The notes: generated from the letters alone by a model not told the origin. A DNA stretch of 20,581 nucleotides from CALMEC01 sp031372145 (GCA_031372145.1 JANMKR010000159.1:1-20581); one strand, 5' to 3'; shown: positions 7,452-15,353, counted from the first letter of the stretch. Numbers and translations: made by a program.

Positions 7452-10067
7452 TCACCGGAGCACTTGGAAGCCCGCCATCATGCGCATGTCCTCGTGCTCG
7501 ACGTTGTGGCAGTGAAAGACGTAGCGCCCCGGGAACGTTCGAAAGCGGATCAGCATCTCGGCTTGGCCGTTCGGCCCGAGGTTGACCGAGTCGAGCTTGA
7601 ACGACTGGCTGAGCTCCGGAGCGCGCCCGTTGATCGACTGGACCTGCATCGCCTCAAGGTGGACGTGCACGGGGTGCGTCCATCCGCCGCCACCGTTCCT
7701 GAAGATCCACCGCTCCACCTGACCCAGCCTGGGGGTCGCATCGTCGCGATTGGGATCGAAGGCGCGACCGTTGATCACCCACTTGCCACCGCCGCGCTCG
7801 AACACGAACTTGCGCGTCGCGACGACATCTTCCGGGCGAAGCCGGACGTGCGGACGAAGCGGCGTGCCGGGCACCGCGCTGGCATTGTTGATCGCGGGGC
7901 CGTCTTTGACCTTGAACTTCGCGAGCGCAACGCCGGGCCGTCGAATCCCTCCGGGCTTCTTGCCGCTGGTCTGCTCCTGCACGTTCATCAGGAACACCTC
8001 GGAGGGGGCGTTGCGGAAATCGACGATGACATCCGCACGCTGGGACATTGCGAGCTGGAGGAACGGACGCTCGACGGCGAAGGGCAGGAGCCAGGTGTGA
8101 GCGCCGATCACCAGGAACGGCGCGCCGTTCGAAAGCTCGAGCTGGTAGTAGCGCGCCCCGGAACCGTTGAGGAAGCGAAGGCGATATTTCTTACGTTCGA
8201 CCTCGATATACGGCTGGGCCTTGCCGTTCACGACGAACACATCGCCGAGGACCCCATCGCTCTCCTGCGGATCGAACACCAGCTTGCCGCGTGCATCGAA
8301 GCGCCGGTCTTGGAGGGCAAGCGGGAGGTCGTAATCCGCGTTCGGGATCACTCCGGTCGCCACGAGTTGCTGCTCGACGTCGTCCGTCAGGAGATAAAAG
8401 CCCGCGAGGCCCGCGTAGACGTTGGGGCCCGTGATGTCCATGGCGTGATCGTGGTACCACTGGGTCGAGGCGAAGTCGGCGTGTTCGGTGTCCCCGTCCG
8501 GAGCGATGTGCGGGTACATGAAGTCCTTGAATTGCCCGGGGAAGATGAACGCGTTGGGAAAGCCGTCCGCGTCGGTGACCGGGTCGCCGCCGACCATGCC
8601 GGACTGGTGGCCGCCGTGGTTGTGGATCGTCGTGGAGACCGGGAGGGAGTTACGAAACCGGACGATCGCCGGCTCACCCGCCCTGACGCGGAACGTCGGA
8701 CCGGGATACATGCCGTTGTAGCCGAAGATCCGTGTTCCGAGGCCGGGAATGATCTCCACCTCGTTCTCGCGCATCTCGATCTCGTAGAGCTTGGGGGTGC
8801 CCCAGGCCGGATTGGAGGTGACCGTCGGGACGAACGCGCCTGGCGCGGAGGCGGTGATGGGGTCCGCGAACGTCAGCTTGCGGGTGAACGGCGTGAAGGT
8901 GGGACTTCGCACCGTAGTGGCGCGGGCCTTTGACGCACCGAGGGGGATCGTGAGGGCGACACCCGCGGCAGCGCCGAGTCGGATGACGTCGCGTCGGGTC
9001 ATGGCGGGGAGCCAGAGATCGCCGCTCGATGCGACGACGATCTCGTGACCGGTCGTGGACGCGACTGTCCCAGGCGTGATCGGCACAGACGTGACGGTGC
9101 GTCCGCGACGGGCTCCAAGCCACGCGGCGATGAGCCCGGCGGCCAGGAGCAGCGGCAGCACGGAGAGCGCCCGGTCGGCGACGTGCATCGCAATTGATCC
9201 GCCGGATGAGCCCGGCAGCACGGCGAACGTGGCATCCCGGACCAGTGGGTGCTCCCCGTGGTGGAAGAGCTCGAGCATCTGTTCGGTCGTGGGCGCGGCG
9301 AAGCCGATGAGCATGCTGAGGGTCACGGCGCCGGCGCCGGCGACACCCACCCAGGCAATGGGCCGATCGTGCCCGCGGCGTCGTAGCGACGCGATCGCTC
9401 CGAGGACGCCGGCCAGCACGAGGGCGACAAGCGGTGCCGCCAGCACGCCGTCCCGGAACGTGCGCGTCACCAGCGTTGCGTTGGTCACCTCGGCAACGTT
9501 GACCTGGAGCTGCAACAGGAGCAGCCACGCCACCGCAGCCACGCCGATGGCGACATGCGCAACCGCCGCCCGCACCAGGGTGGAGGCAGCGAGGGTTCCC
9601 TCACGCGTCTGAATGGTATTGACGATCGCCGCCGCGCAGAACGTGACGGCGAGCGCGATCAGCCACTCGCGCAGCATGTGGATCGGCCACCCGAGGCGCT
9701 CGTATTGCCTGCTGCGACCGACGAAGATGAGCTCGTGGAATGGCATCGTCGCGATGAGGAACGTGCTGGTGGTGAGCGCGACGATGCCAGGCAATGCGAG
9801 CGCCCGCCGGCCGGCCGGCCAGGACTCGGCGATGCGCAGGGCGAATCCTGCGGCGAGGAACGCGATAGGCAGGGCAAGCGCGCCGTCGCGCAGCCAGTGG
9901 AGGATGAACGACGGCTCATTGCGTTCGTGGCTGCCCTCGAAGATGTGGAGGGCCACCAACCACAGTGTCGCGGCGAACCCGGTCGCCGCGCCGTACGTCA
10001 GGGCATGTGTGAGATCGCGCCGCCGCCGGGCGATTGACGCGTCAGCGATGTCCCCTGTCGAGTTCAT
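7452..10067 (-). CDS. Membrane-anchored CotA-like multicopper oxidase
   Basis: This 871-residue two-part protein begins with about 330 residues carrying roughly eight transmembrane helices. A twin-arginine-like segment follows (MTRRDVIRLG, Arg358-Arg359, then a hydrophobic run to GASKARA), and then a complete multicopper oxidase. All four copper motifs are present: HNH at 482-484, WYHDH at 537-541, HPVHVH at 798-803 and HCHNVEHEDMRMM from 852, with the type 1 cysteine at 853 and an axial methionine. The HPxHxH and HCH...HEDxxM forms resemble CotA/bilirubin-oxidase enzymes, which oxidise metals or phenolics and reduce O2 to water outside the cell. I chose the ATG at 10067 because GGAGGT lies 7 nt upstream; a GTG at 10076 would overlap that site. 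The substrate and the role of the membrane domain are unknown. Confidence 0.9.
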   Translation of the reverse strand: MNSTGDIADASIARRRRDLTHALTYGAATGFAATLWLVALHIFEGSHERNEPSFILHWLRDGALALPIAFLAAGFALRIAESWPAGRRALALPGIVALTTSTFLIATMPFHELIFVGRSRQYERLGWPIHMLREWLIALAVTFCAAAIVNTIQTREGTLAASTLVRAAVAHVAIGVAAVAWLLLLQLQVNVAEVTNATLVTRTFRDGVLAAPLVALVLAGVLGAIASLRRRGHDRPIAWVGVAGAGAVTLSMLIGFAAPTTEQMLELFHHGEHPLVRDATFAVLPGSSGGSIAMHVADRALSVLPLLLAAGLIAAWLGARRGRTVTSVPITPGTVASTTGHEIVVASSGDLWLPAMTRRDVIRLGAAAGVALTIPLGASKARATTVRSPTFTPFTRKLTFADPITASAPGAFVPTVTSNPAWGTPKLYEIEMRENEVEIIPGLGTRIFGYNGMYPGPTFRVRAGEPAIVRFRNSLPVSTTIHNHGGHQSGMVGGDPVTDADGFPNAFIFPGQFKDFMYPHIAPDGDTEHADFASTQWYHDHAMDITGPNVYAGLAGFYLLTDDVEQQLVATGVIPNADYDLPLALQDRRFDARGKLVFDPQESDGVLGDVFVVNGKAQPYIEVERKKYRLRFLNGSGARYYQLELSNGAPFLVIGAHTWLLPFAVERPFLQLAMSQRADVIVDFRNAPSEVFLMNVQEQTSGKKPGGIRRPGVALAKFKVKDGPAINNASAVPGTPLRPHVRLRPEDVVATRKFVFERGGGKWVINGRAFDPNRDDATPRLGQVERWIFRNGGGGWTHPVHVHLEAMQVQSINGRAPELSQSFKLDSVNLGPNGQAEMLIRFRTFPGRYVFHCHNVEHEDMRMMAGFQVLR

Positions 10068-10177
10068 TCCGCGCACCTCCGTCGTGGGTCTCGCTCCAAT
10101 GCCGATGGCCTGGAGTTGCGTGTCCGCTCAGGTGGGTGCGCGTTGCGGGGTCACCAGTTCGGGATCGTCCTTGTCTG

Positions 10178-10189
10178 GTTTGCGCAAAC
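10178..10189. promoter_or_regulatory. 12-bp palindrome in the oxidase leader
   Basis: GTTTGCGCAAAC is a perfect palindrome about 110 nt upstream of the oxidase start and downstream of the proposed promoter. It could be an operator for a dimeric regulator. I cannot assign the protein, and a chance palindrome is possible. Confidence 0.3.
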
Positions 10190-10236
10190 GTGCGTCGGTG
10201 GGAATCGACGCGGTCTGAGACGAGCGGCATGGACGG

Positions 10237-10265
10237 TTTCTAACAAAAAGGAGGTTCTCTGTAAA
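10237..10265 (-). promoter_or_regulatory. Candidate promoter of the multicopper oxidase
   Basis: On the minus strand, TTTACA (10265-10260) and TAGAAA (10242-10237) are separated by exactly 17 nt, matching 5 of 6 and 4 of 6 consensus positions. It lies in a locally AT-rich patch within the 268-nt gap between rlmH and the oxidase. It would give a leader of about 160 nt, in which I see only the 12-bp palindrome at 10178-10189. Confidence 0.35.
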
Positions 10266-10335
10266 GACCCAACCGGTTGTCACTCAGAATTTGGGGCTGC
10301 GCCGAGAGTAAATGGGACACGTGAGAGTCGTGCAT

Positions 10336-10809
10336 TCAGTGGTGGTACGGGTGACCGGCCAGGATGCACAGGGACCGGTAGAGTTGCTCTGCCAGCACCA
10401 CCCGCGCCAGTTGGTGCGGCAAGGTGAGTGATCCCAGGGACATGCGCTCGTCGGCGCTTGAAACGAGGCCCGGGTCGAGGCCCCCGGCCCCGCCGACCAG
10501 GAACGCGATGGGTCTGGGCACGTCCAGACGCCTGCCGAGCCACGCTGCCAATGCTTCGCTCGATTTCGGGGTCGTTCCTGCGGGGTCGAGCGCCACGGTC
10601 CAGGCGCCATCGAGCAACCGGCTTCGGAGACGTTCGGCTTCACGCCTGGCCGCCTGAGCCGCCCCGACCTGGAGCTTCTCGGCGGCGACCTCATCCACCC
10701 GCAGGTCGAGGCGTTCGCGGATGCGGTCCTCGTACATGTGACCCGCGGCGTCATGCGGAGCACGGAGCTTTCCCACCGCGATGATCTGCAGACGGGCGGT
10801 CTTGCTCAC
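10336..10809 (-). CDS. rlmH: 23S rRNA (pseudouridine1915-N3)-methyltransferase RlmH
   Basis: This 157-residue SPOUT-class methyltransferase uses S-adenosylmethionine to methylate pseudouridine 1915 in helix 69 of 23S rRNA on assembled 70S ribosomes. The N-terminus LQIIAVGKL, the SAM-binding knot segment FLVGGAGGLDP, MSLGSLTLPHQLARVVLAEQLYRS, and the C-terminal HPYHH are all characteristic, and the length matches the family. The start is the GTG at 10809, which overlaps the stop of the protease gene by GTGA; a longer in-frame start at 10866 would run inside the protease gene and is rejected. It is the last gene of the cyclophilin-protease-rlmH operon. Its presence suggests an otherwise ordinary housekeeping locus. 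Confidence 0.95.
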   Translation of the reverse strand: MSKTARLQIIAVGKLRAPHDAAGHMYEDRIRERLDLRVDEVAAEKLQVGAAQAARREAERLRSRLLDGAWTVALDPAGTTPKSSEALAAWLGRRLDVPRPIAFLVGGAGGLDPGLVSSADERMSLGSLTLPHQLARVVLAEQLYRSLCILAGHPYHH

Positions 10810-12002
10810 GGCCGTGCGTGCAGGGCCAGGCCGATGCGCTCGAGCGCGGTCGGGTGGCTGCCCCACAGGCGTTGCACCCAGCCGGGCGGGTCCGGCACGC
10901 CGAGGTTCTTCGTGATCAACCCGCGGTGCAGTTGGATGGCCGCCTCGGGATCTGCCGTCGCGCGCAAGGCCTCCCAGTCGGCCTCGCGCTCGAAGCCACG
11001 ACTCATCCTCATGCCGAACCGTCCTGCCAGCACGCCCAACACACCAACCCCGACCGTCGCGACCGTCAGTCTGCGCAGGGTCAGGTCCGCGTCGCGCGAC
11101 CCGAGTCGCCTGGTCCCTGTGACCGCGGCAACGGCCCCACCGATGGCGGCCAGTGCGGGCAGTGATGCCGCTGCCGAGATGAGCGAGCCACGCAGGATGT
11201 GGCGACGCGCCACGTGGGCCAGTTCGTGCGCGACGACGAAGCGCACCTGATCGCGTGGAAAGTCACGCACCAGCGTGTCGAACAGCACCATGCGGCGGGT
11301 CGGCCCCAGACCCGAGACGTACGCGTTGGAGCCCGTGGTGCGCGTGCTCGCATCGTTGAGAACGACCTGGCGCACCGGGACGCCGATGCTGGCGGCGACT
11401 TCGCGGACGTCGTGTTCCAAGTCCGGATCGTCGAGCGGGCGTGTGCGCTGAAACAGCGGTTCGATCAACTTTGGTCCCGCCAGCGTCAACCCGACGGTTC
11501 CCGCCGAGACCACACCCCAGGTCGCGAGCCACCAGGTGCGCGGCGAGCGACGCATCGTGGTGGCGGTCGCCAGCGTGAAGGCGCTTGACAACCCCGCGCC
11601 GAGCGCCGCCGCCTTGCCGCGATCGGCCAACCATGCGCCGACCGGTTGTGTCACCAGGCCATGTCCCCGACCCCAGCCGTAGCCTGCTGCGGCGAGCGGC
11701 AGACGCACGACATCACCCGACACCGCCAGACCGGCGCCGAACAGAAATGCCGCCGGCAGCGATCGCCCACCGGCCAGACGCGCGACCACCGGACGCCAGC
11801 GCGAGCCGCTCAGCGCCACCGCTGCGGTCCCGGCAACCCCCGTCGCCATCCCCGCCACAGCGAGCGCCCAGCCCCCAGTGCGATAGCGCCGATTGCGGCC
11901 CAGTTCGGCGGCGTCGAACCAATCGTCCAGCGGTGCCGCCATCGCATCCGGAACCCCGGCGCCGGGAGCGGCGAACAGCGGACGTGGAAGGATCTGCGTC
12001 AC
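10806..12002 (-). CDS. M48 (Ste24/HtpX-type) membrane metalloprotease
   Basis: This 398-residue zinc protease is embedded in the membrane. The zinc-binding HELAH motif is at residues 259-263, and the third ligand is in EREADWEAL further on. The family-typical SNAYVSGLGPTRRMVLFDTLV and the preceding strand VVLNDASTRTTG (substrate-binding region) are present. Several hydrophobic segments lie in the first 170 residues and one or two follow HELAH, as in Ste24-type proteases. Such enzymes cleave misfolded or specific membrane proteins; the substrate is unknown. The start is the GTG at 12002, one nt after the cyclophilin stop, with GAGG just ahead of it. Its stop overlaps the rlmH start by 4 nt, so the genes are translationally coupled. 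Confidence 0.9.
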   Translation of the reverse strand: MTQILPRPLFAAPGAGVPDAMAAPLDDWFDAAELGRNRRYRTGGWALAVAGMATGVAGTAAVALSGSRWRPVVARLAGGRSLPAAFLFGAGLAVSGDVVRLPLAAAGYGWGRGHGLVTQPVGAWLADRGKAAALGAGLSSAFTLATATTMRRSPRTWWLATWGVVSAGTVGLTLAGPKLIEPLFQRTRPLDDPDLEHDVREVAASIGVPVRQVVLNDASTRTTGSNAYVSGLGPTRRMVLFDTLVRDFPRDQVRFVVAHELAHVARRHILRGSLISAAASLPALAAIGGAVAAVTGTRRLGSRDADLTLRRLTVATVGVGVLGVLAGRFGMRMSRGFEREADWEALRATADPEAAIQLHRGLITKNLGVPDPPGWVQRLWGSHPTALERIGLALHARP

Positions 12003-12003
12003 G

Positions 12004-12735
12004 TCACCTCGCGTCCGCGACCGTGGCCGAGATGATCCACACCGGCTTGCTGGGCGGGCCATCGGTCACGGCCAGCGCCGCGACGCGCTTGATCGTCGCA
12101 AGCGAGACCGGGTCGGCGGCGTGGCCAAGGATGCCGTACACGGGTTGTGAGGTCAGCACCGACTCCCCCTGCGGACCCGACACGACGAAGAACTGCGACC
12201 CCGACGAGCCAGGGGGATCGGCCTGCGTCTTGGCCATCGCGACGTCACCCAGCTTGTACTCGTATCCCTGCGGCACCGCGCCGACCACCTGGTAGCCGGG
12301 ACCTCCCTGCCCGTTGCCCAGCGGGTCCCCGCCCTGCAACACGAAGTCCGGCACCACGCGGTGGAACGTCAACCCGTCATAAAAGCCCTTGCTCGCCAGG
12401 AACGCGATCGAATTGGGGATCGGACCACCGGCCTTGGCGTCGAGCTTGATGGTGAGCGTCCCACACGAGGTCTTCATGACGATCGTGGAGTCAACGCCGT
12501 CCTTGAGCACCTGCTCGGCCTTGGTGTACTGCGCCTTGGCAGCCGGCTTCGGTTGGCCCTTGTCGAGGCACGTGGTGATCTCGGCCTCAGACGTCGCGGA
12601 CGTCGTTGTCGACGTGTCCGTGACCGGGGGTGCGGTCGTTCCGGCACCGGCGTCGATCTTGGTGTCGCCGCCACATCCGGCGAGCACGCCGGTGACGCAG
12701 AGGGCGAGCACGGTCAGCGCGGTACGAACTCTCAC
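12004..12735 (-). CDS. Secreted peptidyl-prolyl isomerase (cyclophilin) lipoprotein
   Basis: This 243-residue lipoprotein begins with a type II signal peptide; the lipobox VLAGC has its lipidated cysteine at residue 21. A Thr/Ser-rich linker follows to about residue 80. The C-terminal cyclophilin domain contains FHRVVPDFVLQGGD (active-site Arg and Phe region), a short glycine-rich turn, DVAMAKTQADPPGSSGSQFFV and the final strand. These enzymes catalyse cis-trans isomerisation of prolyl bonds in exported proteins outside the membrane. The start is the GTG at 12735, preceded by AAGGAG at 6-nt spacing; upstream in-frame codons belong to the antisense of the divergent gene. It is the first gene of the operon with the M48 protease and rlmH. 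Confidence 0.93.
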   Translation of the reverse strand: MRVRTALTVLALCVTGVLAGCGGDTKIDAGAGTTAPPVTDTSTTTSATSEAEITTCLDKGQPKPAAKAQYTKAEQVLKDGVDSTIVMKTSCGTLTIKLDAKAGGPIPNSIAFLASKGFYDGLTFHRVVPDFVLQGGDPLGNGQGGPGYQVVGAVPQGYEYKLGDVAMAKTQADPPGSSGSQFFVVSGPQGESVLTSQPVYGILGHAADPVSLATIKRVAALAVTDGPPSKPVWIISATVADAR

Positions 12736-12758
12736 AGATGGCTCCTTGGACGTCGGCC

Positions 12759-12771
12759 TACAATCCGGGCC
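12759..12771 (+). promoter_or_regulatory. -10 element (TACAAT) for a leaderless transcript
   Basis: TACAAT at 12759-12764 is a near-perfect -10 hexamer, and the ATG at 12772 begins 7 nt after it, where transcription would start. No Shine-Dalgarno site fits between them. The 36-nt gap to the divergent cyclophilin gene leaves no clear -35. Confidence 0.5.
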
Positions 12772-13947
12772 ATGGTAGAGGACAACCCCGGCGCATATCT
12801 GGATCACGCCGCCGCCACGACACTCGATCCGCGGGTGCGCGCAGCGATGGCGCCGTTTGTGGACGCGGCGTTCGGCAGCCCCGAGAGCCTGCACGATTGG
12901 GCGCGCCGTCCGGCCGAGGCGCTGGAGCATGCGCGCACGCAGGTCGGGGCACTCATCGGTGCCGATCCCGAGGGCGTGATCTTCACCGCCGGCGACACCG
13001 AGGCCCGCAACCTGGCGGTCAAGGGCATCGTCGCCGCAAACGCACACCGCGGTGCGCATATCGTGACGAGTTCCGTCGAGCACCCGGCCACGTTGGCCGC
13101 GTGCCGGACCCTGGCACGCGACCGGGCCGAACTGACCACGGTGGGCGTGGACGCGACCGGGCACATCGATCCCGTGCAGTTGGCGGCGGCGGTACGTGAC
13201 GACACGGTGTTGGTGACGATCTGCCACGGCCAGGCCGAGATCGGGACCGTCCAGAATGTGGCGACGCTGGTCGCCGCGGTCCGCGCACGCAAGCCGGACG
13301 TCACGATCCATGTCGACGCAGGCGTCACCGCAGGGGTGGTCCCGATCAACGTCACCGCTTGGGATTGCGACGCGGCCACGATCGGAGGCGGCTCGATGGG
13401 TGGTCCGCGGTGGGCGGGTGCGCTGTGGGTGCGCGAGGGCACGCGCCTGCACCCGCTGATCGAGGGTGGCCTGCAGGAGGGCGGCAAGCGCGGCGGGGCA
13501 CACGACATGCCCGGCATCGTGGGCCTTGGCGAGGCCGCCCGCCTGGCCGCGATCGAGATCGACACGCGCAGCGCCCACATGACCGCGCTGGCCGACCGGC
13601 TGATCCATCGCCTGCTGGCAGTCGACGACGTCCGGCTCAACGGACCGAGCATGGGCCGGGTGCCCGGTCACGTCCAGGTCTCGGCAGGGCGGGTCGAGGG
13701 CGAGACCCTCGTCCTGACCCTCGCCGCCAAGGGCGTCGCGGCCTCACCAGGATCGGCCTGCTCGGCCGCAGGCAAGGCGTCACCTGTACTCGAAGCGATT
13801 GGGTTGGAGCCGCCATGGACCCACTCGGCGATCCTCTTCACGCTCGCCCCCACCACGACCGAAACCCAGATCGACTTCGCCGCCACCGCCTTTGCCGACG
13901 CCGTCGCATCGCTGCGCGCAATGAGCCCCTTGGGCTCCGACGCGTGA
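12772..13947 (+). CDS. Cysteine-desulfurase-like protein lacking the PLP lysine
   Basis: This 391-residue class V aminotransferase-fold protein aligns along its whole length with NifS/IscS cysteine desulfurases: YLDHAAATT at the N-terminus, GDTEARNLAVKG, SSVEHPATL with His104, HVDAGVTAG with Asp182, and the active-site loop SPGSACSAAG with Cys330. However, the segment that should carry the Schiff-base lysine (SxHKxxGPKGxGAL) reads GGGSMGGPRWAGAL, so the lysine is Ser208 and the preceding histidine is Gly207. The asparagine and glutamine that touch PLP are Ala155 and Val185. Ordinary desulfurase activity is therefore unlikely. The start is the ATG at 12772, just after a TACAAT -10. The stop overlaps the TusA-like gene by GTGA. 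The frame is intact and codon use is normal, so it appears maintained. Confidence 0.85.
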   Translation: MVEDNPGAYLDHAAATTLDPRVRAAMAPFVDAAFGSPESLHDWARRPAEALEHARTQVGALIGADPEGVIFTAGDTEARNLAVKGIVAANAHRGAHIVTSSVEHPATLAACRTLARDRAELTTVGVDATGHIDPVQLAAAVRDDTVLVTICHGQAEIGTVQNVATLVAAVRARKPDVTIHVDAGVTAGVVPINVTAWDCDAATIGGGSMGGPRWAGALWVREGTRLHPLIEGGLQEGGKRGGAHDMPGIVGLGEAARLAAIEIDTRSAHMTALADRLIHRLLAVDDVRLNGPSMGRVPGHVQVSAGRVEGETLVLTLAAKGVAASPGSACSAAGKASPVLEAIGLEPPWTHSAILFTLAPTTTETQIDFAATAFADAVASLRAMSPLGSDA

Positions 13948-14183
13948 AGACGGTCGACGCGCTGGGCACATGGTGCCCCGTCCCGATCCACCTGATCGAC
14001 CGGGCGATCACGACCGTCGCTCCCGGCGACGACGTGGTGCTGCTGGCCGACGATCCGCTGATCGAGGTCGACTTGCCTGCGTGGTGCCATGACACCGGTC
14101 ACGAGCTGATGGCTTTGCACCACGACTCGGGCGGATACCGGGCGGTGGTGCGGTGCAGGTCTGGCAGAGTGGCGACCACATGA
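13944..14183 (+). CDS. TusA-like sulfur-carrier protein
   Basis: This 79-residue protein of the TusA/SirA/YedF family has the CPxP signature (CPVP, residues 11-14) at the start of the first helix after a LGTWCPVP strand-turn. It continues with PGDDVVLLADDPLIEVDLPAWCHDTGHELM, the usual second half of the fold. In the family the first cysteine accepts sulfur as a persulfide from a cysteine desulfurase and hands it on; some members serve selenium metabolism. The GTG start overlaps the stop of the desulfurase-like gene and the stop overlaps the serC start (ATGA), so all three are coupled. What it carries is unclear because the neighbouring desulfurase homologue appears unable to bind PLP normally. 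Confidence 0.88.
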   Translation: MKTVDALGTWCPVPIHLIDRAITTVAPGDDVVLLADDPLIEVDLPAWCHDTGHELMALHHDSGGYRAVVRCRSGRVATT

Positions 14184-15307
14184 GCACAGACATTCCCGAC
14201 ATCCGCATCCCCGCCGACCTGCTGCCCGCTGACGGCCGTTTTGGCGCAGGCCCCTCCAAGGTGCGCCAGCAGGCCGTGGACGCACTGGCCAAGGCGGCGC
14301 CCTCGCTGCTGGGCACCAGCCACCGGCAGAAACCCGTGCAGGCGCTTGTGGGCCGCGTACGCTCAGGCATCGCATCGCTGCTGGGACTTCCCGCCGGCTA
14401 CGAGGTGCTTCTGGGCAACGGCGGTGCCACGCTGTTTTGGGACGCCGCGGTGTTCGGGCTGATCGACAAGCGCAGCCAGCACCTGTGGTTCGGCGAGTTC
14501 TCGTCCAAGTTCGCGCAGGCCGCCGACGCGGCCCCTCACCTGGACAGCCCTCAGATCATGCGCGCCGAGCCCGGCGACCACCCGCTTCCGGTCACGGATT
14601 CGGGCATCGACGCGTACGCGCTGACGCACAACGAGACGTCCACCGGCGTGGCGATGCAGATCCAGCGGCCCAAGGGCGCCAAGGGCATCGTGCTGGTCGA
14701 CGCGACGTCGGGAGCCGGTGGGCTGCGGGTCGATCCGAGCCAGTTCGACGTCTACTACTTCAGCCCGCAGAAGTGCTTCGCCTCGGATGGAGGCCTGTGG
14801 CTGGCCGCGTGTTCGCCCGCCGGGGTGGAGCGCATCGAGCGGATCGCGGCGTCCGATCGTTGGATTCCGGCGGGCCTCGACCTGGGTATCGCGCTGGAGA
14901 ACTCACGCAAGGACCAGACCTACAACACGCCCGCACTCGCCACGCTGTTCCTGCTGGCCGAGCAGCTGGATTGGATCAACGGCAACGGTGGCATGGAGTA
15001 CGCCGCCGGGCGATGTGATGCGTCGGCGGCCGCGCTCTACGGGTGGGCCGAGACCAGCGCGTACGCCACGCCGTTTGTGGTGGACCCCGCCAAGCGCAGC
15101 CACGTCATCGGCACGATCGACCTGGACGACCGGGTGGACGCAACCATCGTGTCCAAGGTGCTGCGCGCCAACGGAATCGTCGATACCGACGCGTACCGCA
15201 AGCTCGGTCGCAACCAGCTGCGCATCGCGATGTTTCCTGCCGTGGATCCCCAGGACGTCGCTCAGCTGACGCGATCCGTCGATCATGTGGTGGCCGCGCT
15301 TTCGTAG
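14180..15307 (+). CDS. serC: Phosphoserine aminotransferase, actinobacterial type
   Basis: This 375-residue PLP enzyme makes phosphoserine from 3-phosphohydroxypyruvate and glutamate in serine biosynthesis. Landmarks are FGAGPSKVR near the N-terminus, LLGTSHRQKPVQ, NETSTGVAM, DATSGAGG, and the Schiff-base lysine Lys198 in YFSPQKCFASDGGLW. ENSRKDQTYNTPA and the C-terminal RKLGRNQLRIAMFPAV follow. These match the mycobacterial-type SerC rather than the E. coli form. The ATG at 14180 overlaps the stop of the TusA-like gene; an in-frame GTG 27 nt earlier lies inside that gene and is less likely. Its presence in the same operon as sulfur-transfer genes may reflect the serine-to-cysteine route (inference). 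Confidence 0.95.
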   Translation: MSTDIPDIRIPADLLPADGRFGAGPSKVRQQAVDALAKAAPSLLGTSHRQKPVQALVGRVRSGIASLLGLPAGYEVLLGNGGATLFWDAAVFGLIDKRSQHLWFGEFSSKFAQAADAAPHLDSPQIMRAEPGDHPLPVTDSGIDAYALTHNETSTGVAMQIQRPKGAKGIVLVDATSGAGGLRVDPSQFDVYYFSPQKCFASDGGLWLAACSPAGVERIERIAASDRWIPAGLDLGIALENSRKDQTYNTPALATLFLLAEQLDWINGNGGMEYAAGRCDASAAALYGWAETSAYATPFVVDPAKRSHVIGTIDLDDRVDATIVSKVLRANGIVDTDAYRKLGRNQLRIAMFPAVDPQDVAQLTRSVDHVVAALS

Positions 15308-15317
15308 ACCCGCGGGC

Positions 15318-15353
15318 TTGAAGAGCGAACATATGTTCGCTACCGTTCGCATA
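15318..15353 (+). promoter_or_regulatory. SOS (LexA) box inside the radical SAM gene promoter
   Basis: GCGAACATATGTTCGC at 15325-15340 is a perfect 16-bp palindrome containing the CGAAC-N4-GTTCG core of LexA operators in actinomycetes and Bacillus. TTGAAG (15318-15323) and TACCGT (15341-15346) form a -35/-10 pair with a 17-nt spacer that the palindrome almost fills. The expected start point coincides with the ATG at 15353. A further GTTCGC half-site lies at 15345-15350. LexA bound here would directly block RNA polymerase. Confidence 0.82.

Noticed and set aside
7464..8933. A 489-codon open frame on the plus strand opposite the multicopper oxidase
   Set aside because: The opposite strand carries all four copper-binding motifs in order; the plus-strand frame is a shadow of it.
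10248..10254. Perfect Shine-Dalgarno-like AAGGAGG on the plus strand
   Set aside because: No start codon at a suitable distance opens a frame of useful length; it lies inside the spacer of the proposed oxidase promoter on the other strand.
10810..10866. Longer N-terminus for rlmH
   Set aside because: It would lie inside the protease coding region, and the RlmH family begins at about the GTG at 10809.
12361..12771. Upstream in-frame extension of the desulfurase-like gene
   Set aside because: It runs antisense through the cyclophilin gene. Homology begins at YLDHAAATT just after the ATG at 12772, and a -10 element precedes that ATG.
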